The notes beneath the pieces are model-generated. The model had not been told where the DNA came from. It saw only the letters and a program-made list of their open reading frames with translations, and did no database searches. Shown piece after piece: positions 12,236 through 24,248 of a DNA stretch of 64,000 bases (positions are counted from its first letter, which is position 1; each line of letters starts with the position of its first letter). The position numbers and the translations under genes were made by a program. The stretch comes from Eriocheir sinensis (taxonomy: Eukaryota > Arthropoda > Malacostraca > Decapoda > Varunidae), in contig NW_026112139.1 of assembly GCF_024679095.1 (NCBI RefSeq), forward strand, positions 1-64,000, in the 5' to 3' direction.

Positions 12236-13267
12236 TTCTATCAAAATCATGTAATTATTTGTGGCCTCAAATATTTATCTCTGTAATTCTATATTCTTGT
12301 TTCTGAAGCGTATAGTAACCGTACATTGCATTCCCTAGTCCTCCTCCTCCTAATCTCTCTCTTCCATTGTTGTGTTCGGGCAAAATTTTCAGGCTGTTCT
12401 GGGTCGTGAGGCAGGTCAGGTTGTGGACATGGTTCAGTGGCAGTTGCCAGGTCACTTGTAACGTCCAGGTCATGGCGGGGTGACGTGTCAGGTGACCCGG
12501 GAGAGAGTGTTGAGGGCGGCCGTGGGGCGGGAAGGCTTGCCGACTATATAGTATTTCCACGAGAAACTGGCGGGTAGGGCAGTGGCCCGCACCCTGCCAC
12601 ACACTCAACACCTCTCGCTCCCTCTCATGTGTCAGCTGTTTACTACCGTTAAATGAATTTAATTAATTAACTGGATAACCCAATAAGGTCATATAGTTTT
12701 AAGATTGTTTCATTTTTAGGATAATAACAAAGGTTTTGTATGAATTCCACGACACTTGACGTCATCACCGCCATCACCAGGGCCGTTTGCATCAACAATT
12801 ACTACACCACTGTTGAACCTCCACTTTTTTGTAACTGACTTTGGCGGTGCCTCAGTATTTACCCGCAGGCATAGCAGGAGGCAAGCATGAAGGCCTTGTT
12901 GTCCTTCCCTCTGCATCTCTTCCATTCAATTCTGTTTTTGCGAGAGAATAAGAGGAGAACAGTTTAGGAAGAGAAGAGGAGGAGCAGGAATATTTAAGAA
13001 TGGACAGACAAGAGGAAACGGAAAGAAATAGGAGACTGAAAGAGGCTGGGAAGGACGGGACACTTTCAAGAGGGACAGAAGGAGGCAAGGAAAGAAGAGG
13101 GAGGGAAAAGAGTAAAGGACACTACGAAGGGAGAGAGAGAAGAAGGCAGGGAGGGAGAGAGGAAGGAAGAAGGAGAGAGGAAGAAGAGAAAGGGAGGGAG
13201 AAGGGAAGGAGGCAGGAAAAGGGAGAGAGGGAGGAGGAGGAGGATTTCTGCCTAGTATTTTGTGGGG
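12236..13267. other. no gene seen; GC-rich then polypurine DNA
   Basis: 12,360-12,640 is GC-richer with a TATATAG at about 12,545, but no coding exon follows, so a promoter is not supported. 12,940-13,243 is a polypurine (GA-rich) tract. Confidence 0.5.
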
Positions 13268-13345
13268 TCCTGCTTATATATAACTTGACCTCCTTTAAGA
13301 AGCGTGTATCAAGACACCTCTCCACCCGAAATTGACCTCTCTTTG
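13268..13345 (+). mobile_element. LINE-J 3'-end remnant
   Basis: 'ttgacctcctttaagaagcgtgtatcaagacacctctcc' aligns with the last codons of LINE-J at 39,953-40,002 (aactctttcaagaggagggtatcaggacacctctcc). Only a short, diverged piece is left. Confidence 0.55.
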
Positions 13346-14781
13346 GGTCCAGTGTTGTTTGTAAGCTTGTAAAAATGCACTTTTAAATGATTCCTCCGTT
13401 TTGACTCAAGTATTCGCTCGTGACGGGCTGTCTTTGTCTGATACTAAATTTTTATGAGGAGACTTACTGAATGATATAACTCTAAGGGTGCGGCCACACT
13501 GCACGCTGGGAGGGCAGAGGGTAGCGGGATGCCTAGCGGGTGGAGGCGAGCGATGCCGTGTCCACATCGGAAGAGGGAAAATCGCGTTGTTTAGGTTTTG
13601 GTGACGCCCACTCGGTGCAATGTCATTGTCAAAATTCTCAAGAAAATTCCTTTTTAAGTGAGACTGTCTCTGAAAATAGATGACCTGGGTGTCGGCAGAT
13701 CTTGCTGGGTTCTAACAAGCAGCGAGAAAGACGCGGTGAATTCCACAATATGTGCTGCCAAGCTGGCGTGTACGACGATGAGTTTTTTGAATGACTCCCG
13801 GAACACTGGACTGTTTGCTGAATAAACTGGAAGTGCGGCTGACCAAAATGATAACCATCTGCAGAAAATGAGTTAGTGCCGAACAGTGACTGGTCACAAC
13901 ACTGAGGTTAGGAAATGTTTGAAGTAAATCACAGCCACTCATATACAGGGCGTACTGTACATCAAATTTATTAAAGAAAGTAAACAAACCTGTTAGTGCA
14001 ATGTAACAGTACTGCTGAATAACACCTCAAAAATAACTAACAAAAAGAAAAATAGCACTTATTATATCTTCACTGCTCATGACTGAGCTGGTGGCGTCCC
14101 GCAAGCCACTGAGCGGTTTTAACCGACGTGTGGGTTCACATAGCTGGGAGGGCAGCGGGTAAGCTTGGAGGGAACCCACTACCCGCGTCCGGTATGGCCA
14201 CTCGTGTTAGATAACATGTGTTTGTTCTTGCCGCTGACCCGCTACCATAGCTGGGCACGATAACAGAAAACCTTATAACCGATAACTGATAATGGAAAAC
14301 CTTATTGGTGATAACCGATATTCGTTAACTGGAAACACAAATATAGGCGATAACCGATACCCGATATTAATCCACAATTCTGATACTAGCTAGCGATAAG
14401 TCCGACAGGCGAAAACAATACTATAGTATTGATATTTCAAATGAAAAACATAGATGAATTCAAATTTTCATTATCTGTATTTTATAAAACTTACAAAACC
14501 TGAAAACCACGCGCTGATACGTACCTATGGACGGTAATACTAGAAACGCCTCAACCGTGTTGTGTTATATGGCGTCCCCACCATCGATGCTTTTGTTTAC
14601 AAACACTGGTCTCTCGTGAGCTGCGCATGTTCAGACCAGCAAGCGCAGACCTGTACAGTCTCACAAAGCTTTTTAACCGTAATTAAGAGTTGCTGGAAGG
14701 CTGAATCAGACATACAGTACCACTACCACCATCCCCGCTGTTTCTAGAACGACACTCTGTACGAGTTGTATTTATATATAT

Positions 14782-15300
14782 TGTTACGCCACCCCCCCTA
14801 CCACACCATCCATGGGCAGGCAAGCGGCGTAATCCCCACCAGAACAACCACAAGGGCACCAGTCACTCACAGCGGCCCACACCGAACACAGAGGGGAGGG
14901 GGGAACGAGGCAGGGCACAAAGGATACACGTTCAACACTAAGTTCTAGTTTAGTGACAGGTTCCTCACACAGTACAGCAACTTTCAAGGGCACAGAACAG
15001 TTAATCAGGCACAGTACAGGCCGGGGCACGGCAGACACGCACACCGGAAGCACACAGCTCGCGAGCGGAGCAGCTCAACACTCTCTCAGCCCAGACACGC
15101 GTCTTCTCAACTGCCCCTCAGCCACCCTTGCTCCCAACTGCCCACTCAGCACTTCCTGCCCGGCGGCCGGTGGCCCCGGGCTCCCCTCTGTCTCTCTTGT
15201 CCCAACAAGTAGAGTTGCACCATGCTGAGCTAACATTGCATCATGCTACAATTTCATCACATTACACATACAATCATTCACATACAGCACATTCGTAACA
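14782..15300 (+). mobile_element. candidate solo LTR
   Basis: The 519-bp block starts TGTTACG and ends CGTAACA and is flanked by ATAT on both sides (14,778-14,781 and 15,301-15,304). The homologous foldback at 20,759-21,903 lacks it and reads straight through 'tttatatgtacagag'. TG...CA ends and a 4-bp duplication suit a Ty3/Gypsy-type solo LTR. A small TIR element with 7-bp ends is the alternative. The strand is arbitrary. Confidence 0.65.
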
Positions 15301-15853
15301 ATATGTACAGAGTACAGAGTGTCGTTCTAGAAACAGCCAGGATAGTGATTCTGTATGTCTGATTCAGCCTTCCAGCAACTGCTCTTAATGTGTTAAAAAG
15401 CTTTGTGAGACTGTACAGGGCTACGCTTACTGGTCTGAGCATGCATAGTTCACGAGAGTTCGACGAGTTTGTAAATAAAAAAGCGCCAGCTTTTGACGAT
15501 GGGACACCAAATAACACAACACCGGGTGACTTCAATACCATGGCATGCTCACAAAGGAATATGGAATATCAAATTTGAGGCAGTGAATAATCATTTTGGA
15601 GACAAAGTTAAATGATTTTTCTCTTTGATATATTGATTTTTGTGTCTAACAAAAAAAAAAAAGCTAGTGTTGACGTTGATGTTGATGATCTAAGTATGAA
15701 ATCTCTTCACCGAAGATATTTCATACCCTGAAGTTTTTTCATACAACACCGGGCGCCCGGACCACGTGTAGGGAGGAGACAACATTTTTTTTTATCTGAG
15801 AGGTGAAAAAAAGTAGCGATTATCACTAGTTTGGTTACAAAAGTAACACAGAG

Positions 15854-15858
<5 letters not shown>

Positions 15859-15941
<83 letters not shown>
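15859..15941. repeat. (TA)n microsatellite
   Basis: About 40 TA units within foldback copy 1. Copy 2 has only 'gatatatattt' at the same place, so the expansion is specific to this copy. Confidence 0.95.
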
Positions 15942-15944
<3 letters not shown>

Positions 15945-16083
15945 AATAAGTAGTGGATGACCGATAACCCGATTTTGTTATCAGCGATAAAGTATCGCGA
16001 TAACTTATCGCGATAACGCCCAGCTATGCCTGCTACCCTCCACCCTCCTGGCAAACCACCGCGTGCAGTGTGGCCGCACCCTT

Positions 16084-16540
16084 TAGGCCAGTATTGTTTG
16101 TAACAATTCACGTGATATTCTCAAGTGATTCATTGGGCTTAATTCAAGAAATTTGTTTCTGACAGGCTGAAAATCGCTTTATCTAATACCAAATATTCAC
16201 AAAGTCTTGCAGAAATTATAAAACTCTTGAGCCAGTAAAAAGTTTGTAAGCTGGCAACAATTAATACACCACACCTTGGTTTTAGTTCAAGAAATTCACT
16301 CGATGGGATGAAAGATTCTTTATCTAATACGAAATACGCACGAGAAGTCTTTAGCAACATAGGAATAGGTTTGACGGACGTAGAATGACTCGTCAGCACT
16401 CTGAATGATTCTTTGGGTTATTAAATCCTGCAAACTATCCGTTAATACGAAGATAATATTTGGGTTATCAGAACAAACAAACTTGAGGCCTTTGGTGCAG
16501 CGCTGGCGTGCGGCGGGGCGGGGCCAACTAGTTGGCAGAA
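16084..16540. other. no gene seen; short internal duplication
   Basis: A diverged duplication ('ttcaagaaattt.tctgacaggctgaaa.tcttt.atctaatac' at about 16,142 and 16,286) is present. No coding region is visible. Confidence 0.45.
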
Positions 16541-17530
16541 TGTCTGCAACATGCTGCCGACTAGTCTCAAGATGAGTCTCAACGGTCAATTTTTGAAATG
16601 GCGCCATGTCTACGACAACCACGAATCTGCCGACCGATTGGCCGACAGTCTTGACGGTCTTGACGACAGTCTTCCAGATTATTTGTCAACTGGTTGGCCA
16701 AATAACTGGCCGACAGTTGCTAAGGAGTTGGCCGACTGTCTTGGTGGCAGCATTGCCATTCCATAAAATAGGGAGTCACTTTGTATTCGAGAATGAAATG
16801 TATCGTTCCGTTTTGAAGCAATACAGAACGCCATTTGTTCCATACGGTATTTTGTTATCTGAATGGTAAAGCAGATAAATCTCAGTATCTTAAAATTGTA
16901 GTGAGCGCATTTTTCGGTTAATCACAAAACCAGTCCGTAAAATTTGTCAAGGTTCGTCCTAAATTACGTGTAAAATACACGACGTAACGTCCCTCCCTCT
17001 TGCCTCCACCAGCAGCGTGCTGCGGCTGTCACTCATTGCATGCTCGAGAAATTTTAGGGTTGGCAGCCGTTCCTTTAAATATGGATCCATTCCGTATTGG
17101 AGTGAGATGTTGCATTCCACATTTTTCTGACCTCAGGGTGGCAACCCTAGTTTGTCATTCAGCACAAGAGAGAGGCAGCAGGAGTGCGTGCGTGCTGTGC
17201 GGCTCCCAAGTTTGTGCCAGCGAAACGTAACCACGCCCAGTTGTTATTGTGCTTGTGATTGCAAAATAAAAATATAAATTTCTTGATGGCGGCAGTGTTA
17301 GCCAATATTTCTGAGCCGACAGTCGTCACAAACGTCCTTCATTAGGTGAAGACTGTCGTCACGACAGCCCTCACCATTCTTAAGTAGTCGGCACAGACGA
17401 CTGTGCTGACAGGAAACTATAAAAATTTGAAAAATGGCCCAGACAGTCGTCACGACTGTCACAACTGTCTCAAGACAAGCTAACGACTGCCCCCCAACCA
17501 CTCTCAGACCTCAACCGGAAGTGACGGTTG
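16541..17530. repeat. GACAGTC-rich repetitive block
   Basis: 16,615-16,745 and 17,300-17,480 are both rich in 'gacagtc(gt)' and 'gccgac' words and look like diverged, partly inverted arms. The middle (about 16,920-17,160) resembles the right half of the element at 29,217-29,711 ('caaaaccagt...aaaattt/catta..gtcaagg.tcgtcct', 'ttttagggttg.cagc.gttcctt'). Probably several overlapping old TIR elements. Confidence 0.5.
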
Positions 17531-17589
17531 GTCCAGACTCTTGCTGACTCTTGTCGTGAAAGTTTAGCATGGAATACTTTTTTTGCGCT

Positions 17590-17763
17590 AACCCTCACGA
17601 CTCCACACCCTTCCTGACGTCCGCTCACCATTCGGCGACCATTTCTAGACCTCTTTCAAGACATGGCCGACCCTTCCACATCAACACCTAAGCCCTCGTG
17701 TACCCTAGAGTCCTGGGTAGTCGTGGCCCAGAGTCGGCACAGTGTGAATGGGGCTTTAGGTTC
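17590..17763 (+). mobile_element. interspersed repeat fragment with TIR-like right end
   Basis: Shares 'cggcgacc/tcg.tttctagacctct', 'gaccctt.cacat.aaca' and 'gtcgtggcccagag' with 35,120-35,235. Its right end, in reverse complement (CCTAAAGCCCCATTCACACTGT), matches the start of the other copy near 35,045. It looks like a non-autonomous TIR element. Confidence 0.55.
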
Positions 17764-18502
17764 AGAGAAAGGGTCACACAGCCACCAGGGCCATAAAACT
17801 GCTCCTGGAAATCCCCACAACTCTTACAAAAGCCTTGTCAACTATGTGTACTTTGGTGACAAAATCTTTAGTAATAGTGTGTGGAGTGGGAGAGAAAGGC
17901 GACGAGAGTGAGGTGCCTGCTCCACACCCAGAAAAATGTCACGTCACACCTGTGTTATGTAAGCATTGTGGGAGTGAAAAAGTTAAAAATGTTGGGTTTG
18001 GGCCGGAATTAATGCACCCGCGCCTCAGCTCCCGCACTCCTCAAAACACACTAACGCCTCTGGATATGCTCAAGGCAGCCCATACTCGCCTATTATCAGC
18101 CTAAAGTCATCTTGAATTGTGCACAACAAAGTACAGAAGCTCAGTGTTACCCATAATTAGGACAACCATGATTCCTTTATTCTACTGTACGTACGCAAAC
18201 CCTGAAAAAAACTGTGCCCACGTAAAGTAGTAAATACTGCACCTTTGCCTGTCCCAGCAAGTTGGTGGAAGATGGGCACCAACACACATTTGGCAGAAAA
18301 GTCTTTGGGGAATTTAGCGAAAGTGTCGCCACCCTGTCAAAAATTTCTGAGCCCTAATTTCACCTGACAATGTCCAAGGCGATACTTTTTGTATGTACGA
18401 GACCTGTTTTGTCAATCTTCCCAATAGATTAAGCCAAGAATAAAAAAAAAAAACTGCACTGATGGTAAGTTTTGATTTAAATGATTTGGCACTTCATGGG
18501 TT

Positions 18503-18506
<4 letters not shown>
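17764..18506. other. no gene seen
   Basis: Anonymous sequence with short open frames only and no recognisable motif. Confidence 0.4.

Positions 18507-18564
<58 letters not shown>
18507..18564. repeat. (GA)n microsatellite
   Basis: About 29 GA units. Confidence 0.95.
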
Positions 18565-18566
<2 letters not shown>

Positions 18567-18829
18567 AAATTTTAATTTCATAATTTTTTATAGATAAAGA
18601 AATAGAGAGAGGAGGAGGAGGAGAGACATTTTATTTCCCAAGGCCAGTAAAGCTACATGTTAATATCTCTATGATCTTGCCTGTGACTTGAACTCTTTGA
18701 TGGCAGGGCAGAGGGATTTTGTCTGCAGGCATGTGTCGTGCTGGTAAAGTTAAGTGCAACATATATATATTTTTTTTTGTATAGGAAAGACAAAAACAAC
18801 AAAAAAGGTGAGTTGCGTTCTGGTCTGAC

Positions 18830-18960
18830 AACAAGAAGTCAATTAGGGGAGGAGAGGCGTCTCCATGCTGAAAGAGTTCAAGTCGGAGGCAGGAGGAAAT
18901 GCAGACCAAGGAAGGCTGCTCCAGAGTTTACCAGTGGAAGGGATGAAAGTGCTGGTTAAC
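18830..18960 (-). mobile_element. LINE-J 3' coding remnant flanking the 55-bp array
   Basis: In reverse complement it aligns with 39,890-39,995 of LINE-J: 'tcatccct...ctggtaaactctgga', 'tttcctcctgcct.cgacttgaactcttt', then 'cctctcctcccgtat'. It encodes the same C-terminal residues in degraded form. It is contiguous with the array at 18,942 onward. Confidence 0.75.
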
Positions 18961-19798
18961 TCTTGCATGAGGGATTTGGAAACACAGGGATGAAAGAATG
19001 AAGGTGCTGGTTAACTCTTGCATAAGAGATTTGGAAACACAGGGATGAAAGAATGAAAGTGCTGGTTAACTCTTGCATGAGGGATTTGGAAACACAGGGA
19101 TGAAAGAATGAAAGTGCTGGTTAACTCTTGCATGAGGGATTTGGAAACACAGGGATGAAAGAATGAAGATGCTGGTTAACTCTTGCATGAGGGATTTGGA
19201 AACACAGGGATGAAAGAATGAAGATGCTGGTTAACTCTTGCATGAGGGATTTGGAAACACAGGGATGAAAGAATGAAGGTGCTGGTTAACTCTTGCATAA
19301 GGGATTTGGAAACTCAGGGATGAAAGAATGAAGGTGCTGGTTAACTCTTGCATGAGGGATTTGGAAACACGGGGATGAAAGAATGAAGGTGCTGGTTAAC
19401 TCTTGCATAAGGGATTAGGAAACACAGGGATGAAAGAATGAAAGTGCTGGTTAACTCTTGCATGAGGGATGTGGAAACACAGGGATGAAAGAATGAAAGT
19501 GCTGGTTAACTCTTGCATAAGGGATTAGGAAACACAGGGATGAAAGAATGAAGGTGCTGGTTAACTCTTGCATAAGGGATTAGGAAACACAGGGATGAAA
19601 GAATGAAGGTGCTGGTTAACTCTTGCATGAGGGATTTGGAAACAGGGATGAAAGAATGAAGGTGCTGGTTAACTCTTGCATAAGGGATTTGGAAACACAG
19701 GGATGAAAGAATGAAGGTGCTGGTTAACTCTTGCATAAGGGATTTGGAAACACTGGGATGAAAGAATGAAGATGCTGGTTAACTCTTGCATAAGGAAT
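18942..19798 (-). repeat. 55-bp minisatellite derived from LINE-J coding sequence
   Basis: About 15-16 units of 55 bp (for example 'aacacaggg' at 19,201 and 19,256). On the minus strand each unit contains 'tgcaagagttaaccagcatcttca.tctttcatccct', essentially the LINE-J segment at 39,863-39,902 that encodes QELTSIF/ARVNQHLHSFIP in different frames. The remaining ~16 bp ('gtgtttccaaatccc') are not in LINE-J. As 55 is not a multiple of three, the frame rotates from unit to unit. Confidence 0.92.
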
Positions 19799-19801
19799 TC
19801 A

Positions 19802-19830
19802 GACCCCCCCCCCCCTCTCCCTCTCTCACA

Positions 19831-19871
<41 letters not shown>
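19802..19871. repeat. poly(C), CT-rich and (CA)n run
   Basis: A C11-12 run, a short CT block and about 17 CA units directly follow the 55-bp array. Confidence 0.9.
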
Positions 19872-19873
<2 letters not shown>

Positions 19874-20147
19874 TGTCGGGTAATCAGTGGAATATTTTCC
19901 ATGATCATGTATGTGTCCTTCCCTTCCCTCTCCTCCACAAATGTATTTCTTTATCACAACTATTATAAGGAAATACAATTCAGCAGACACACGTCATCTA
20001 CACAACTCTGTATGTTTATGCAAACATCTCAAAACTATCAATTGATTTATGTTTCTTTATGTGCACCATTTAATTCTGCGTATTCTTATATAATATAATA
20101 CACGATAATTTGTGGCTTAAATATTCTGTAGTGACGTAGTGTTACCA

Positions 20148-20333
<186 letters not shown>

Positions 20334-20758
20334 ACAGTGTACCATCTTCCATTACCATCTTGAAATAACTAATAAAATAACTAATAAAATAAATAATAGA
20401 ATGTGTATCCAGTGTTGTTTCTTTATCGGCAGGACAGTCTTATAGGTGGAAGATGAAAGTTGGGGGTGTGGGGGGATTGGGAAGTCTGGGAAATTGGGGA
20501 AAAGTTAAAAAGTATGAAGGGTGAGTGGATGTGTTGGCCTCAGTGGTGTTGTGATGTCCAGGCTTTGTACAGCTGTTACTATTGAGTCAACCTATTGATA
20601 TATATATTATTCACTGGCAGGAGGGACCAACCAGAACAAGAGGAACAACAACAACAACAACAACACAAAGGAAGGAATTTTGGATTTAAGGTAAAGCTGA
20701 TTAATTTTTTATTCCTTACTTTATTTATTTATTTGTTAATGTATTCCACAGTTATTAC

Positions 20759-21903
20759 CATAGCTGGGCACGATAACAGAAAACCTTATTCCCGATAACT
20801 GATAACTGATAATGGAAAACCTAATTGGTGATAACCGATATTCATTAACTGGAGACACAAATATAGGCGATAACCGATACCCGATATAAATCCACAATTC
20901 CGATACTAGCTAGCGATAAGTCTGATAGGCGAAAACGATACTATATTGATATTTCAAATAAAAAACATAGATGAATTCAAATTTTCATTATCTGTATTTT
21001 AGAAAACTTACAAAACCTGAAAACCACACATTGACACGTACCTATGGACGGTAATAGTACTAGAAACGCCTCAACAGTGTTGTGTTATGTGGCGTCCCCG
21101 CCGTCAACACTTTTGTTTACAAGCATTGCTCTCGTGAACTGCGCATGCCTAGACCAGCAAGCATAGACCTGTACAGTCTCACAAAGCTTTTTAACCGTAA
21201 TTAAGAGTTGCTGGAAGGCTGAATCAGACATACAGTACCACCATCCTCGCTGTTTCTAGAACGACACTCTGTACGAGTTGTATTTATATGTACAGAGTGT
21301 CGTTCTAGAAACAGCGAGGATGGTGGTACTGTATGTCTGATTCAGCCTTCCAGCAACTACTCTTAATGTGTTAAAAAGCTTTGTGAGACTGTACAGGGCT
21401 ACACTTACTGGTCTGAACATGCGCAGTTCATGAGAGACCAGTGTTTGTAAACAAAAGCGCCAGCTGTTGACGATGGGACACCAAATAACACAATACCGGG
21501 TGCCTTCAATACCATGGCATGCTCACAAAGGAATATGAAATACCAAATTTGAGGCAGTGAATAATCATTTTTTAGGCAAAGTTAAATTATTTTTCTCTTT
21601 GATATATTGATTTTTGAGTAACATAAAAAATAACCTAGTGTTTTAATGTTGATGATCTAAGTATGAAATCTCTTCACCGAAGATATTTCATACCCTGAAG
21701 TTTTTTCATACAACACCGAGCGCCCGGGACACGTGTAGGGAGGAGACAACGCTTTTTTTTTGAGAGGTGGAAAAAAGTATCGATTATTGCTAGTTTGCTT
21801 ACAAAAGTATCGAAGATACCGATATATATTTAAATAAGTAGCGGATGGCCGATAACCCGATTTTGTTATCAGCGATAAAGTATCGCGATAACGCCCAGCT
21901 GTG
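20759..21903. mobile_element. hAT-type foldback element, copy 2
   Basis: Ends CATAGCTGGGC... and ...GCCCAGCTGTG match copy 1. Flanking octamers GTTATTAC (20,751-20,758) and GTTATTAT (21,904-21,911) form an 8-bp duplication with one mismatch. Inner arms meet at about 21,290 ('gagttgtatttatatgtacagagtgtcg') with no LTR insertion. At 1,145 bp this is the uninterrupted form of the family. There is no coding region, so it would need a hAT transposase in trans. Confidence 0.9.
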
Positions 21904-21906
21904 GTT

Positions 21907-21977
21907 ATTATTACTACTACTACTACTACTACTATTATTACTACTATTACTATTACTACTACTATTACTACTTCTAT

Positions 21978-22017
<40 letters not shown>

Positions 22018-22025
22018 GCTACTTA
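21907..22025. repeat. (CTA)/(TTA) trinucleotide repeat
   Basis: A compound ACT/ATT array starting right at the target duplication of foldback copy 2. Confidence 0.93.
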
Positions 22026-22321
22026 CTAGAAAGGGAGTTGAGGGGAGGAAGGAAGGAATCTAATGAATGATTTATTGTGTACAAATGCTGTGACTACCAA
22101 CACAAGTCATCATATGTACACATTCATGTCATTTGGTATTTATATGTTTTTGCTGAGTTAGGAACAGTGGCTGTCTTCATTAGTGCTAAAAACCTATAGT
22201 ATTTAATGCCGTAGAGGCACATAATCATATCAAGTGTTGTAAAAGCCTGCAAAATTTCCTGCCTTAGAAGCTGTGCACCGGAGGGGCCGGCAGCATCTCC
22301 CCCGTGTCATCTGGTACAGTG

Positions 22322-22690
22322 AACAGTCAAACCACGTCCACACTCGGCCTCACGACTCATGAGGCGACTCGTGCCCCGCCTCACCTTGTCCACACTGTGA
22401 GGCGGGGCACGAGTCGCCTCATTTTTATCCTTTCATTGTTTATTTTTTACCTGTCAGAGGCTGCTTCACGAGAGTGTTCCCCACTCCACGCTGTCCTCAA
22501 AGTCTTCAGACACGGCTGATGTTCCCCGTCTGAGGCAAGTCCACGACTGATGACTCCTGCCCCCAAAATGCCTTTTGACAGACTCTCCGGCAGTGGACTC
22601 ATGCCCCTCCGTTTTCTATTGTTTTTGTGAGTCCGGGGGCACGAGTCAACTCATGAATCGTGCCCCCTTGTGTGGACGCAGCTTAAGGTG
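22322..22690. mobile_element. candidate hairpin TIR element
   Basis: Outer ends carry inverted 'CGTCCACAC' motifs (22,335 and 22,668). Inside, 22,359-22,384 and 22,397-22,422 form a 26-bp perfect inverted repeat with a 12-bp loop, and 22,635-22,667 forms a second hairpin (GGGGGCACGA.../...TCGTGCCCCC). The density of inverted repeats suggests a MITE or foldback. No target duplication was recognised. Confidence 0.55.
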
Positions 22691-24248
22691 CCAGTAACCA
22701 ATACTACATACGCATTTGTGGGCACAGTCGTGTTGCTCCTTCTGGTCGGACAAGGTGCGTGAGATGTCTTGGTAACAACGGCGTGTTTCCCTTCTCACCT
22801 CACTGCTGTCCCTCCATGCATGCTCACACCAGAGGGCAGAGTCACCATTTGACTCATCTCGGCCGTGTCGTATCACCGCTGTCTCCGCCGTGAACATCTG
22901 GCGCCACCGCTTGACTATCCCGACATAATCCATATAATCCCTACATCATTAACCCTGTCCCTGCATAGTCCACATAATCCCCACGTACATATCCACCACA
23001 TCAATCCACCATTCGCCGTGGAGCCGGGACTGTGGCTACCAATTGAATTAGTGCTCCACTCCCTCCGACATGCCCGGGCGCTTCCCTCGTCCTCTCCCTT
23101 GTCTTCCTCCGCCCGGTGTGAGTGCCTGTCTCCTTCTTCACTGGAGGCACCAGAGGTGTTAACGGCGGCCCTTCTCGTCTTGTCGGGCGGGCTAGAGACT
23201 TGTTTCTCTTGACGCGTCTGACGTATACCACGGCATCACTTGTTGAGGACCCAGTTTCTACCCTGCTGGTCGCACGGCCAGTCTGCGGGTGCCTACACTT
23301 CTTCTTTTTCTTAGCGCGCCTTCTTCCTCAGCGCTTGAGGTCCCAGTATCCTCTCCACCTGTTGCCCAGCAGGTCTGTAGACCCCCATGGTCTGTCCTGG
23401 TGAGAAGACCCAACCTTTTTCTTGCGCGCCCAGTGCCTACGTCTTCATCTGGGGATTCAGCCTCTTCCCCGTCTGCCTCAAGGAGGTGCACTGAGCCGCC
23501 CTGATGGGAAGTGGCCTTTTCCTTGCGAGTTTCATCATTCGAGGCCCGAGTCCTTGACTTTTGTTTTTGTGCAATGTGCCCAAGATCACGTCCAATGTGT
23601 ATTTCCTCACCAGTGGAGGACCCTGCGTCTCCTCCGTCTGCCTCGTGGTGGTGTGGTCCGCCCCGCCGTGAAGTGTTTTCCTCGCGCTCACAACGTGTTT
23701 CCTCATTGGCGGCCAGATGAGTGTTGTTGCTCGTCGTGGCTGGTGATCACGTTCATCCCTTGGCCACAGCTTCATGGCATCCTCTGCCATTGTTGTGACC
23801 CAGCGTGTTAACTCTCCAGTCCCAGCCACAGGGCTGACGACCCCGCAGGGTGTGTCGGCTCTGGTGCCGCTGCCACGCCAGGCGGCTCGGAGGTGTCGTC
23901 CGTTAGGTTTAGCGGCAGCGGAGCCGGGTAACCTTCCGAGGGTTGGAGGCTCCCCGGTGGACTGCGAGTATCGGTCGCTTCTGCCGAGTGCATGCCGCTA
24001 GACTCACCGTCGTGGGCACCGGTTGACTCAGCCAAATGTGCTCCGCCGGATTCATCACCCTCGCCCCGTTTGTGGGTGAGTGGGCTGGACGGCCCGTAAG
24101 AACCTGTTCTCTGAGGTGTTCAGGAACACTTACCCTTGATCCACGCAATATGCAGTCTTGTTCCACTCTGAGCTGTGACCACACTGCCACATAGGGTTTA
24201 CATTCTTCACCTGTCAGTAATGAATCTAAAGTATAGTTGTACGCTGAA
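22691..24248. other. GC-rich region of unknown nature
   Basis: Several overlapping medium-length open frames occur on both strands (for example 23,437-23,829 minus), which in GC-rich DNA is expected by chance. Diverged internal repeats are visible ('tc..ccgtctgcctc..ggtg' near 23,468 and 23,632). No domain was recognised. It could be the flank of the Gypsy remnant to the right. Confidence 0.4.

Larger units (their letters stand above)
14256..16028. mobile_element. hAT-type foldback element, copy 1 (GATAAC-rich)
   Basis: Ends are CATAGCTGGGC (14,256) and GCCCAGCTATG (to 16,028). The flanking octamers CCCGCTAC (14,248-14,255) and CCTGCTAC (16,029-16,036) differ by one base, an 8-bp duplication typical of hAT. 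Subterminal sequence is crowded with CGATAA/GATAACCGAT motifs. Long inner arms are inverted copies of each other (about 14,640-14,770 against 15,300-15,430). It has no coding capacity and was enlarged by a candidate LTR and a (TA)n expansion. Confidence 0.85.
13484..16083. mobile_element. outer TIR element hosting nested insertions
   Basis: A 23-bp perfect inverted end (AAGGGTGCGGCCACACTGCA...) lies at 13,484-13,506 and 16,061-16,083. Without the insertion at 14,256-16,028 the element is about 820 bp. Subterminal 'gggagggcag.gggtagcggg' motifs recur inside. The flanks show no clear target duplication (CTA/TTA at best), so the superfamily is open; a PIF/Harbinger-like origin would fit a 3-bp TWA site only loosely. 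Confidence 0.75.

Noticed and set aside
12360..12640. Promoter with TATA box at about 12,545
   Set aside because: GC-rich with a TATATAG, but no coding exon, initiator context or conserved neighbour supports it.
23437..23829. 130-codon minus-strand gene in the GC-rich block
   Set aside because: Overlapping frames of similar size exist on the other strand and no motif was recognised; a chance frame in GC-rich DNA is the simpler reading.
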